From NCBI GenBank assembly GCA_009782555.1, contig WRIV01000010.1:1-64000 (forward strand): a DNA stretch of 64,000 nucleotides, given 5' to 3'. This DNA comes from Treponema sp. GTDB lineage: Bacteria; Spirochaetota; Spirochaetia; Treponematales; Breznakiellaceae. A program made the position numbers and the translations under genes. Below are positions 47,002 through 55,888 of the stretch, in pieces; positions within the stretch are counted from its first letter, which is position 1; each line of letters starts with the position of its first letter. Below the pieces are notes generated by a model that saw nothing but the letters and a program-made list of their open reading frames with translations, had not been told where the DNA came from and made no database searches.

Positions 47002-47418
47002 TTAAAAAGATTCTATCATAGAAAGGCCGTTTTCCTGGATTAAGCGCAGTCCTTTGTCGTGATCTTCCAGCTTGAAGATCACCGCCGCTTTTCCTTCTTT
47101 TCCTTCCAGGGACGCGTAAAGGTATTCGATGTTTACGCTGGCGGTTTTAAAAATGTCCATTACCTTGGCAAGGCTTCCTGGTTCGTCCTCTATTTCCACG
47201 GCGGCTACATTTGTGATCCTTGTTGTAAAGCCCGCTTCATTCAGGGCAGCGGCGGCTTTTTCCTGGTTATTTACAATAAGCCGGAGGATGCCAAAATCCG
47301 CCGTGTCGGCGATGGAAATGGCCCGCAGGTTAATCCCTGCATCGGCCAGCACCCTTGTTACTTCTCCCAGCCGCCCGGGCTTGTTTTCGAAAAAAACTGA
47401 AATTTGTTTTATTTCCAT
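47002..47418 (-). CDS. Tandem ACT domain protein
   Basis: QISVFFENKPGRLGEVTRVLADAGINLRAISIAD; second ACT IEDEPGSLAKVMDIFKTASVNIEYLYAS. Confidence 0.88.
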   Translation of the reverse strand: MEIKQISVFFENKPGRLGEVTRVLADAGINLRAISIADTADFGILRLIVNNQEKAAAALNEAGFTTRITNVAAVEIEDEPGSLAKVMDIFKTASVNIEYLYASLEGKEGKAAVIFKLEDHDKGLRLIQENGLSMIESF

Positions 47419-47442
47419 CTTGTGCCTCCCTTTAGTATTAAC

Positions 47443-48744
47443 CTAAATTGTTCTGTTGTCGATAACTCTTTTTGCCTTGCCGGTGGATCGTTCTATGGTT
47501 TTTGGTTCAACAAGTTTTACCTTGACGCCGATCTGCAATTTGCTTTTCATCTCGCCTTCGATCCGGTTTCGCAGTTCTTCCAGCTTTCTGGTTTCGTCGC
47601 TGAAGAATTCCTGCTTTACTTCTACCTGGAGTTCTATTTCGTCCAGGCGGGTTTCGCCCCGGTTTATCACGATAAGGTATGCTGGTTCGGTTCCTTCGAT
47701 GGCAAAGAGGGCGTGCTCGATCTGGCTGGGGAAGATATTCACGCCCCGGATTATCAGCATATCGTCGGTTCTGCCAAAGAGACGGTGCATCTTGACGGTG
47801 GTTCTGCCGCAGCGGCAGGGTTCATCGATGAAACAGGTGATGTCTCTGGTCCGGTACCGTAAAAGCGGCGTTCCTTCCTTGGTCAGGGTGGTAAAGACCA
47901 GTTCCCCCTTTTCGCCCATGGGCAGAGTCTTTCCTGTTTCCGGGTCGATGATCTCCGGATAAAACAGATCTTCGTTAACGTGCAGGCCGTTCTGGGCTTC
48001 ACATTCAAAGGAAACGCCGGGACCGATAATTTCGGTAAGGCCATATATATCGTGAGCTTTCATCCCGTAACGGGCCTCGATTTCCTTCCGCATATTTTCA
48101 CTCCAGGGTTCGGCGCCGAAACAGCCCTTCCGGATAGGCAGTTTTTGCAAGTCGATCTTTGCATCCGCCGCTTCTTCCGCCATAAAGAGGGCGTAGGAGG
48201 GAGTGCAGGTGAGCATGGAGGAGCCGAAGTCCTGCATTACCATAAGTTGGCGATCGGTGTTCCCGCTGGACATGGGCAGAACCTCCGCTCCAATCGTTAA
48301 AGCTCCATAGTGAACTCCGGCTCCTCCGGTGAACAAACCGTAGCCGTAACAGTTCTGAACGATGTCATCCTTGGTACAACCCCCGCCGGCCAGGGTCCGG
48401 GCCATGGCTTCCCGCCAAATGTCAATGTCCTTTTGGGAGTATTCATTTACCACGGGTTTTCCGGTGGTTCCCGAACTCATGTGGACCTCTACAATCTTGT
48501 CTTTGGAACAAGCCAGAAGGCCATGGGGATACAGTTCCCGAAGATCGTCCTTGGTGGTAAAGGGGAATTTTTCAATGTCCGGGAGAGCATGCAGGTCCGT
48601 GGATTTTACTCCCCATTCATCCATTTTTTTCCGGTAGTAGGGTACCCGTTCATAGAGGGTTTCTATCAGGTTTTTCAGGCTGGCTAGCTGGAGTTTTTTC
48701 CGGGCCTCCCTTTCCATACATTCGTACTCTGGATTGTAAATCAT
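47443..48744 (-). CDS. paaK: Phenylacetate-CoA ligase family protein (copy 1)
   Basis: VEVHMSSGTTGKPVVNEYSQKDI; YGLTEIIGPGVSFECEAQNGLHVNED; GRTDDMLIIRGVNIFPSQIE. Confidence 0.92.
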   Translation of the reverse strand: MIYNPEYECMEREARKKLQLASLKNLIETLYERVPYYRKKMDEWGVKSTDLHALPDIEKFPFTTKDDLRELYPHGLLACSKDKIVEVHMSSGTTGKPVVNEYSQKDIDIWREAMARTLAGGGCTKDDIVQNCYGYGLFTGGAGVHYGALTIGAEVLPMSSGNTDRQLMVMQDFGSSMLTCTPSYALFMAEEAADAKIDLQKLPIRKGCFGAEPWSENMRKEIEARYGMKAHDIYGLTEIIGPGVSFECEAQNGLHVNEDLFYPEIIDPETGKTLPMGEKGELVFTTLTKEGTPLLRYRTRDITCFIDEPCRCGRTTVKMHRLFGRTDDMLIIRGVNIFPSQIEHALFAIEGTEPAYLIVINRGETRLDEIELQVEVKQEFFSDETRKLEELRNRIEGEMKSKLQIGVKVKLVEPKTIERSTGKAKRVIDNRTI

Positions 48745-48753
48745 ATCCTATCC

Positions 48754-50067
48754 TTACAAATCCCTGGGCCGCAGATCTTTTACCCTTACAGCCTTGCCTT
48801 CGCTTACGGGAAGGCTTCCGGATTCGTGCAATTCCACCCTGGGGTTAAGGGTGATCGATGTCTGGAGGGTACGGCGGATCTTTTCTTTGAGTGCATTGAG
48901 GGGCCGGGTGTCGTCCATAAACATGGCGGGCGTTACTTCGGTTTTTACCGTAAGCCGGTCCAGAACGCCTTCTTTATCAATCTCGATTAGATAGTTGTTT
49001 CCCACTTCTTGTATGGCCATGATCACTTCTTCGATCTGGCTGGGGAAGACATTTACTCCGTTGATAATGAGCATATCATCACTGCGGCCTGCGATCCGGT
49101 AGAGCCGGCGGTGGGTCCGTCCGCAGGGACAGGGGCCGGGGATAAAACCCGTCAGATCCCGGGTGCGGTAGCGGAGTATGGGGGTTGCTTCCCGGCATAG
49201 AATGGTAATCACCAGTTCTCCCCGTGTTCCTTCCGGTACGTTCTCCAGGGTTTCGGGATCGACGATCTCCGCGATATAGCCGTCTTCCCAGATGTGCAGT
49301 CCGTTCTTGCACTGGCATTCAAAGGCAACTCCGGGGCCGTTCATTTCCGAAAGGCCGTAGGAGTTATATACATCGATGCCGAGGAGTTCTTCTATGCGCC
49401 GGCGGGTATCCTCCGAATAGGGTTCCGCTCCCGCAAAGGCCCGCTTTAAGCACAGGCTCTTCCGGCTTACTCCTTCTTCCTTCATCTTTGATTCAACATG
49501 GAGCAGAAAACTGGGGGTGGCGTGGACCACCGTGGTACCGAAATCCTGCATAAGACGGAACTGTCGGGCGGTGTTTCCCGATCCAGAAGGGATCACCAGC
49601 ATTCCCACTTCTTCTGCGCCGGCATGAAAACCCAGGCCCCCGGTAAAAAGGCCGTAGTTGATCATGTTTTGGAATACGTCCGCCTTCGTGCAACCCGTGC
49701 TGTAGATGCACCGGGCCATGAAACTGGCCCATTGTTTTAGATCGTCCCGGGAAAAATATATTGTCGTGGGAGTACCGGTGGTGCCGCTGGACGCGTGGAG
49801 GCGGACCACTTCTTCCCTGGATATGGAAAGAAACCCGTAAGGAAAACCATCCCGCAGATCCTGCTTAGTGGTGAAGGGAATGCGTTTTAGATCGTTCAGG
49901 GTTTTTATATCATCGGGAGTATTTATCCCTGTCTTTGCAAGGCGTTTTTTATAGAAAGGAGAGCGGATGCTGCGGCGGATAACTTCTTTTAACTTGGTAA
50001 TCTGCAATGACTCCAGTTCACTCCGGGGCATGGTCTCTATCGCTTCATTCCAGTATTGAAAAGCCAT
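48754..50067 (-). CDS. paaK: Phenylacetate-CoA ligase family protein (copy 2)
   Basis: VRLHASSGTTGTPTTIYFSRDDL; YGLSEMNGPGVAFECQCKNGLHIWEDG; GRSDDMLIINGVNVFPSQIEE. Confidence 0.92.
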   Translation of the reverse strand: MAFQYWNEAIETMPRSELESLQITKLKEVIRRSIRSPFYKKRLAKTGINTPDDIKTLNDLKRIPFTTKQDLRDGFPYGFLSISREEVVRLHASSGTTGTPTTIYFSRDDLKQWASFMARCIYSTGCTKADVFQNMINYGLFTGGLGFHAGAEEVGMLVIPSGSGNTARQFRLMQDFGTTVVHATPSFLLHVESKMKEEGVSRKSLCLKRAFAGAEPYSEDTRRRIEELLGIDVYNSYGLSEMNGPGVAFECQCKNGLHIWEDGYIAEIVDPETLENVPEGTRGELVITILCREATPILRYRTRDLTGFIPGPCPCGRTHRRLYRIAGRSDDMLIINGVNVFPSQIEEVIMAIQEVGNNYLIEIDKEGVLDRLTVKTEVTPAMFMDDTRPLNALKEKIRRTLQTSITLNPRVELHESGSLPVSEGKAVRVKDLRPRDL

Positions 50068-50104
50068 GAGTTTTAGTTTACCACAGAACGGTAAGGCTTG
50101 GCTA

Positions 50105-50902
50105 TCAATCGTAGCAAAGGCATATCCCGTAAACTCTTTCGGCGCCCCCGGTTTTTAACGCCGTAGCACAAGCATCCAGGGTAGCTCCAGTGGTGTATAC
50201 ATCATCAAATAGGATCGCCGTCCTGGGAACCATTCGGGAGACAGCGGTAGAATTTGTTACGATGATCTTTCCTTTAAGGTTTTGCAGCCGGTTTTCCCTG
50301 TTCAATTCTTTTTGGCTTTCCGAAGGAAGCCGGAGGAGGCAGCGGCGGACGGGGATGGAATTTTTGTTTTTGGAACTTTCCAGCAGCCTGGCCAGGTATT
50401 CGATCTGATCCCAGCCCTTTTGTTTGATCTTTTCCGATCTAAAAGGAACCGGTGTCCAGCCGAATAGAGCGGTGTTCATTGTTGAATTTTCCAATGAATC
50501 GAGCAGCATATCCAGGCCCTGCCGCAGTTTTTCGGCAAAAAAATTTCCCAGGCTGAGATGTTTTTTAAATTTGTAGGCCGATAGAATTTTTTGGTATTTT
50601 CCAGCATAGGGAAAAAGGGAAATAACCCGGTCAAAGGATCGTGCCGGCCCATTCCTGCAGGGAAGACAGGTTCCACTTTCGGAGATAAGGGGTTTGCCGC
50701 AGATGGAACAACGGCCCCTGCCCGCCCTGGGGACAACAAGGATTTCCCGGCAGGAACCGCAGAGACCATAGAGGGCATTTTCATTTCCCGCCCGCCCGGC
50801 AGTTTTATACAGAGCCCTTCCGCAGAGGGCGCAGCCCTGGGGGAACAATGCTTCACGCAGCGTTTCCCGCCAGCGGCTCAGGGCTGTGTAAAGAAGGTTC
50901 AT
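50105..50902 (-). CDS. comF: ComF family phosphoribosyltransferase
   Basis: CALCGRAL...CGSC...CSICGKPL...CLPC zinc-binding region; ILFDDVYTTGATLDAC PRPP motif. Start trimmed to MNLLYTALS. Confidence 0.85.
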   Translation of the reverse strand: MNLLYTALSRWRETLREALFPQGCALCGRALYKTAGRAGNENALYGLCGSCREILVVPRAGRGRCSICGKPLISESGTCLPCRNGPARSFDRVISLFPYAGKYQKILSAYKFKKHLSLGNFFAEKLRQGLDMLLDSLENSTMNTALFGWTPVPFRSEKIKQKGWDQIEYLARLLESSKNKNSIPVRRCLLRLPSESQKELNRENRLQNLKGKIIVTNSTAVSRMVPRTAILFDDVYTTGATLDACATALKTGGAERVYGICLCYD

Positions 50903-50998
50903 AATCCTATATAGGGAGGAAGTATGGCGGGCGCTTTTATTTAAGGAATTGACGATGCAACTTTTGGCAGTTACTATTTGGTATGCCAAGCGGAAAAA

Positions 50999-52318
50999 AT
51001 GAGTGGATTCATGAAAAACATCCGTAATTTGTATACCCGCGAGTATCTGCCCTTTGCTTTTATGATGGCAGTTAATATGGTGTTTTTGGCACTGGCGTTT
51101 ATAATAGATCGGCCGGATGAGGTATTTAGCGGGTTTGTGCGGATTATCCAATCGCGGTCGATTCTGGTAACGGATTATATTGCCCTTGGCGGAATTGGCG
51201 CCGCTTTATTGAATGTCTCCATTGTCGGCCTTTCGACCGTGATAATGCTGATCCGGCTTGATGTTAAGCCGTCCGGAGCCAATATTATGGCGTTGTGGAT
51301 GGAGATTGGATTTGCGTTTTTTGGAAAAAACGTGTTTAATATGATTCCGCTGACCTGCGGGGTATTGCTTTTTTCAAAATACAGCAAGGTGAGTTTTTCC
51401 AAATATTACCTGTCTGCGCTGCTTGTGGCGACCCTTTGCCCCACCATCAGCGAAATAGCTTTTTTGGGGAGGTTCAGCCGCCCTGTTGAAATTCTTGCAG
51501 GAGTTTTGCTGGGGTTTGTAGTGGGTTTTATTTTTCCCGCCGTTTCTGCCGATTCGGTTAAAGTACACAGCGCTTTTAACCTGTATAATATGGGGTTTGC
51601 CGGAGGGCTTATTGCAACAATGCTTGCGACTCTGTTTAAGAGTCTAGGAATTGACATCGTCCCCGCCGCCTATTGGAGCCACGGTAACAATACCTTTTTT
51701 GCAGGGCTTTTATATTCTCTTTCCCTAGTAATGCTTGCAACGGGACTTTTGACAAGCTTAACCAAAGAGACACCTAGGATAACTGCAAAAAAGAATTTGG
51801 AAGGTTACCGCAATATCCACAAGCAGCCTGGACGGCTGATGCCGGATTATTATGAAATGTTTGAAAACAGTATTTATATCAATATGGCGGTGCTTTGTTC
51901 ATTTGCAACAACGGTGGTACTGGTTCTTGGCGCGGAATTAAACGGACCCGCCATAGCCGGGATCCTTACAATGACAGGCTTTGGCAGCCTTGGCAAGCAT
52001 TTACGGAATGTTGCTCCTGTGGTGATTGGAGCGGTGATGTCGGCATTTATAAATAAATGGGATCCCGCGGCGCCGGTTAATATTGTGGCCATATTGTTTT
52101 CAAGCGGACTGGCGCCCATTTCCGGCATGTTTGGTCCAATATGGGGCGTTATCGCCGGGTTTCTTCATGTCAATATTGCCACACATATCGGAGATTTAAA
52201 CGGAGGCCTAAATCTGTATAATAACGGGTTTGCCGCTGCTTTTGTGGCAATGTTTTTGCTGCCGATAATTACTATTTTTAAAAAAGATACATATTTTAAA
52301 AAGGATAAATACAAATAA
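50999..52318 (+). CDS. DUF1576-like multi-spanning membrane protein
   Basis: About 440 aa, many TM segments; repeated motifs FNLYNMGFAGGLIATML and LNLYNNGFAAAFVAMFL. Family name from recall. Start could be 50978 or 51011. Confidence 0.65.
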   Translation: MSGFMKNIRNLYTREYLPFAFMMAVNMVFLALAFIIDRPDEVFSGFVRIIQSRSILVTDYIALGGIGAALLNVSIVGLSTVIMLIRLDVKPSGANIMALWMEIGFAFFGKNVFNMIPLTCGVLLFSKYSKVSFSKYYLSALLVATLCPTISEIAFLGRFSRPVEILAGVLLGFVVGFIFPAVSADSVKVHSAFNLYNMGFAGGLIATMLATLFKSLGIDIVPAAYWSHGNNTFFAGLLYSLSLVMLATGLLTSLTKETPRITAKKNLEGYRNIHKQPGRLMPDYYEMFENSIYINMAVLCSFATTVVLVLGAELNGPAIAGILTMTGFGSLGKHLRNVAPVVIGAVMSAFINKWDPAAPVNIVAILFSSGLAPISGMFGPIWGVIAGFLHVNIATHIGDLNGGLNLYNNGFAAAFVAMFLLPIITIFKKDTYFKKDKYK

Positions 52319-52361
52319 GCTGAATCTTTCCAAAAACTGAAGTTTTGGAAAGATTCAGCTT
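52317..52361. terminator. Perfect 19-bp hairpin terminator between convergent genes
   Basis: aagctgaatctttccaaaa - actgaag - ttttggaaagattcagctt; T-rich tract follows on the minus strand (downstream of mnmA). Confidence 0.8.
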
Positions 52362-52382
52362 TGAAAAAACAATTGCTAAGCC

Positions 52383-53429
52383 TTAGCTTATAGTTCCTCC
52401 GCCCACCACCACATCTCCATCGTAAAACACCGCCGCCTGGCCGGGGGTCAGGGCCCGCTGGGGTTTTTCAAATTCTACCCGGATGGTATCTGGTCCGGTT
52501 TGCTCCACCATGGCAAAACTTTCTTTCTGCAGATACCGGGTTTTTACTCCAAGCCGCAGGGGACAGAAAAGATTTTCGCAGGCGATAAGGTTTACTTCAT
52601 GGGCGGAAAGGGTTTTTGTATAGAGGGATGATTCTTTCCCGGCGACCAGGGTATTGCCGGTGATGTTTTTTGCTGCCGCATAGACCGGGGTATTCCCGGC
52701 AATGCCGAGGCCCCGCCGCTGGCCCAGGGTATACCTGATTAATCCCCGGTGGCGGCCCAGGACTCTGCCTTCCGTGTCGGTGATGTTCCCTTCGGGGCTG
52801 CGTCTTCCCGTATAGGCTTCGATAAAAGAGGCATAATCACCGTCTTCCACAAAGCAGATGTCCTGGCTTTCTTTTTTTCCGGAGATCCCAAGATTCCTGG
52901 CCGCAGCAAGATCCCGCACTTCTGCCTTTGTAAGGTTTCCCAGGGGAAAAACCGTATGGGACAGTTCTTCCTGTTTCATCGTGTAAAGCACATAACTTTG
53001 ATCTTTTTTTGGATCGATTCCTTTTTTTAAGAGAAATCGTCCGCCGGATTGTTCGGTTTGAGCATAGTGGCCGGTAACCAGGGTTTCCGCTTCCAGTTCC
53101 AGCATCCGGCGGCGGAGAAGTGAAAATTTGAGATGTCGGTTACATTCAATGCATGGGTTTGGGGTTTCTCCCCTTTCATAGGCTTCGACAAAAGGTTCAA
53201 TGACATGGCGGGTAAACGCTTCTGTATAATTGAGTACATAGTGGGGGATCCCCAGTTTCCATGCGGCGTTCCGGGCATCGTTGATGTCCGAAAGAGAACA
53301 GCATCTGCTTCCGCCGCCGGCGATAAGCTTCATCGTAGCTCCGATACATTCATATCCTGCGTCCTGCATCAGGATTGCCGCCGCGGCGCTGTCCACTCCG
53401 CCTGACATGGCAATTAATGCCCGTTTCAT
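52383..53429 (-). CDS. mnmA: tRNA-specific 2-thiouridylase
   Basis: MKRALIAMSGGVDSAAAAILMQDAGYECIGATM; NPCIECNRHLKF; KKESQDICFVEDGDY. Start trimmed from 53567. Confidence 0.94.
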   Translation of the reverse strand: MKRALIAMSGGVDSAAAAILMQDAGYECIGATMKLIAGGGSRCCSLSDINDARNAAWKLGIPHYVLNYTEAFTRHVIEPFVEAYERGETPNPCIECNRHLKFSLLRRRMLELEAETLVTGHYAQTEQSGGRFLLKKGIDPKKDQSYVLYTMKQEELSHTVFPLGNLTKAEVRDLAAARNLGISGKKESQDICFVEDGDYASFIEAYTGRRSPEGNITDTEGRVLGRHRGLIRYTLGQRRGLGIAGNTPVYAAAKNITGNTLVAGKESSLYTKTLSAHEVNLIACENLFCPLRLGVKTRYLQKESFAMVEQTGPDTIRVEFEKPQRALTPGQAAVFYDGDVVVGGGTIS

Positions 53430-53431
53430 TA

Positions 53432-54025
53432 TTATTGAGCCAGGGATCCTAAATAAACATTCACCGAATCTTCGCAGCTCCGCATGGCCAGGATCGTTTT
53501 TTCCAGAAGAGTGTCCAGTTCCCAGCCAAGAAGGGCCGCTCCTTTTTCGATAACCTCTCTGGAACAACCTGCGGCAAAGGCGGGGGATTTAAATTTCTTT
53601 TTTAGGGATTTTACTTCCATGTCCTGGACGCTTTTGGAAGGCCGGATAATCGCCGCCGCCCAAACTATGCCCGTTAGTTCATCGGCAGCAAAGAGGACTT
53701 TTTCCATTTTATGTTCCGGTTTTGTATCCACCCCGGTAATGCCCCAGCCGTGGCTGCAGATTGACCGGATCATCTCTTCCGACACGCATTCCGCCCGAAG
53801 CAGTTCCGGCGCTTTAAGGCAATGTTGATCAGGATATTCCTCGAAATCAATATCGTGGAGGAGACCCACCATGCCCCAATAGTCCGTTTCCCCGGCATGG
53901 CCCAGATCCCCGGCATACCATTTCATCACTCCTTCAACGGTTAGGGCATGCTGGAGATGAAAAGTATCCTTGTTGTGTTTACAGAGGAGTTCCCATGCCG
54001 CTTCCCGGCTGATGGCAGATGTCAT
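53432..54025 (-). CDS. HD domain protein
   Basis: LQHALTVEGVMKWYA...WGMVGLLHDIDFEEYPDQHCLKAPELL; start trimmed to MTSAISRE. Confidence 0.8.
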   Translation of the reverse strand: MTSAISREAAWELLCKHNKDTFHLQHALTVEGVMKWYAGDLGHAGETDYWGMVGLLHDIDFEEYPDQHCLKAPELLRAECVSEEMIRSICSHGWGITGVDTKPEHKMEKVLFAADELTGIVWAAAIIRPSKSVQDMEVKSLKKKFKSPAFAAGCSREVIEKGAALLGWELDTLLEKTILAMRSCEDSVNVYLGSLAQ

Positions 54026-54039
54026 TGTATCTCCCTTTG

Positions 54040-54579
54040 TTAGAAATTTTCCGCCCTGATCTGGAAGTAAGCCCTGGGATGACTGCAAACCGGACAGAGT
54101 TCCGGCGCTTTTTTACCGATCACGATATGACCGCAGTTGATGCACTGCCACATCTGGCCGTCGTCCCGGCTGAATACCAGATCTCCTTGTATATTGGCCA
54201 GGAGTTTTTTATACCGTTCTTCGTGTTCCTTTTCGATTTTGGCGATCCCTTCCATTTCGCCGGCAATCTCGGCAAAGCCTTCTTCCCGGGCGGTCTTGGC
54301 AAAACCGGCGTACATATCAGTCCATTCGTAGTTTTCCCCCGCTGCGGCGTCTTTTAGGTTTTCTGTGGTTTCAGGGACCTTGTCCCCATGGAGATGCTTA
54401 AACCAAATTTTTGCATGTTCTTTTTCGTTCAAGGCGGTTTCCCGGAAAAGGGCGCCGATCTGCACATATCCTTCCTTTTCCGCCTTGGAAGCATAGTACA
54501 AATATTTTGTGTGAGCCTGGGATTCGCCCGCAAAGGCGGTCTGCAAATTTTGCCAGGTTTTTGAATTTTTTAGTTCCAT
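54040..54579 (-). CDS. Rubrerythrin
   Basis: [38 protein letters not shown]-terminal rubredoxin [29 protein letters not shown]. Confidence 0.95.
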   Translation of the reverse strand: MELKNSKTWQNLQTAFAGESQAHTKYLYYASKAEKEGYVQIGALFRETALNEKEHAKIWFKHLHGDKVPETTENLKDAAAGENYEWTDMYAGFAKTAREEGFAEIAGEMEGIAKIEKEHEERYKKLLANIQGDLVFSRDDGQMWQCINCGHIVIGKKAPELCPVCSHPRAYFQIRAENF

Positions 54580-54605
54580 GATAATCCTCGCTAAGTGTTT
54601 TTTTT

Positions 54606-54634
54606 AGTATAGTAATGAATGTACAGGGATTCAA
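54606..54634 (-). promoter_or_regulatory. Predicted promoter for rubrerythrin-HD-mnmA
   Basis: Minus strand TTGAAT (54634-54629), 17-nt spacer, TATACT (54611-54606). Confidence 0.55.
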
Positions 54635-54659
54635 GGGGAATTCATACATCAAGATCGCA

Positions 54660-55063
54660 ATTATTACGCATAGGCTTTATCTTTGGAAGTACAGAGGATA
54701 AGACCGGTGCTGGGCAAGAATAAGATCGATAGGTTTATTTTCCTGACAGGGTTGGAATTAGGAATAATTTTTATAATTATTTTACCCGGAATTTTAACGG
54801 CATTGAATCGCGGCAATTATTAACAAGAGACATAAAGAAGAAACTAATTTTAATTTAACTATTGGCAACACTAATACGATACTAAAGCCGTTCAGAGCGG
54901 CAGCCTTGAGTCTTTCGGAAACCGGGGTATCTCTATATTTCTGTAGAATTTGCTCGGCGGGGGTCATTTTTGCGGTTTCATTCCAAAGCCGGCATTTGAT
55001 ACAAGCAAGGCAGTTTCGCGTACCTTCGGTGATACTTTATAGCGGCCCTTAACAACACCGCAT
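54660..55063 (-). pseudogene. Possible degraded coding remnants
   Basis: Minus-strand GLILCTSKDKAYA (54705-54664), MTPAEQILQKYRDTPVSERLKAAALNGFSIVLV... (54967-54794) and KGRYKVSPKVRETALLVSNAGFGMKPQK* (ending 54964), in disagreeing frames. Confidence 0.3.
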
Positions 55064-55711
55064 TTAAAAAGCCCGGATAGGGCGGACACAATAAAAACTA
55101 TCTTTATTCTGAATTAGAGGAGGTACAGGAGGAAGACCGGTTGAAAAATCAAGACAATGTGCAGTAATCGAACTCTGCCAAGAGGACCAATATGTTGTTA
55201 AATCCATGTCAACAACACTTCTTTGTTCGTATAGTTCCTTAAGCTCGTCTGGGCTTGGAAGGAACCAGTCGTTTTTCCCGCCGCCGGTGTACTTTATGCA
55301 GGCAAAAGCTGCGGGTGCTTTATCTTCATTATTTAAAGAAACATTTTTTATCTCTTGGGTATTTTTCTTGCCTGTACCTATGGATAAACCATTCGCCCCT
55401 GGAAAATCAGTATAAGGTGAACTACTATCGTGTTCCGCCCACTCTTTTTTCGGGTCGACAGTTGAAGATGAAGGATCCCACAATGGCGGGGCGGCTTCAA
55501 GGTAGTGGCATATCTGACCGTTATCCGTCATGGTAAAACCTTTCGGATCGTAGTAGAAAATTATCCTCCCGCCGGGACCCCTGTCGCCGATTTTGTATTC
55601 AAAATTCTTGGCAAAAAGGGGATCAAGGATTTTTTCCATCCAGGGGTTTTTGCATGAGACAACAAGACTGCACAACAGCAGCGCAGAAGCCCGGTACAAT
55701 TTATTTTTCAT
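55064..55711 (-). CDS. Lipoprotein with DUF1566/FISUMP-like domain
   Basis: Lipobox CSLVVSC; GDRGPGGRIIFYYDPKGF...ACIKYTGGGKNDWFLPSPDELKELYEQ...YWSSWQSS...FYCVRPIRAF. Confidence 0.75.
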   Translation of the reverse strand: MKNKLYRASALLLCSLVVSCKNPWMEKILDPLFAKNFEYKIGDRGPGGRIIFYYDPKGFTMTDNGQICHYLEAAPPLWDPSSSTVDPKKEWAEHDSSSPYTDFPGANGLSIGTGKKNTQEIKNVSLNNEDKAPAAFACIKYTGGGKNDWFLPSPDELKELYEQRSVVDMDLTTYWSSWQSSITAHCLDFSTGLPPVPPLIQNKDSFYCVRPIRAF

Positions 55712-55755
55712 GGGCCTTATTGTACCACAAAATGCCGGAAAAGCAATGCGGATAC

Positions 55756-55785
55756 TGGACAGGGAGGATCTTTTTTTGGTATACT
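55756..55785 (+). promoter_or_regulatory. Predicted promoter for tRNA-Cys
   Basis: TGGACA (55756-55761), 18-nt spacer, TATACT (55780-55785), 10 nt before the tRNA 5' end. Confidence 0.55.
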
Positions 55786-55795
55786 GAATTTATCC

Positions 55796-55867
55796 GGCGC
55801 CGTACCCAAGCGGTAAGGGAGAGGTCTGCAAAACCTTTATGCGTGCGTTCGATTCGCACCGGCGCCT
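55796..55867 (+). tRNA. tRNA-Cys (GCA anticodon)
   Basis: GGCGCCG...GAGGT CTGCAAA ACCTT...GTTCGATTC...CGGCGCCT; 7-bp acceptor, U73 discriminator. Confidence 0.95.
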
Positions 55868-55888
55868 CAATTTAACCGGAGGTACACC

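Noticed and set aside
50903-51151. N-terminal extension of ComF
   Set aside because: Not ComF-like; it covers the divergent intergenic region and the start of the neighbouring gene.
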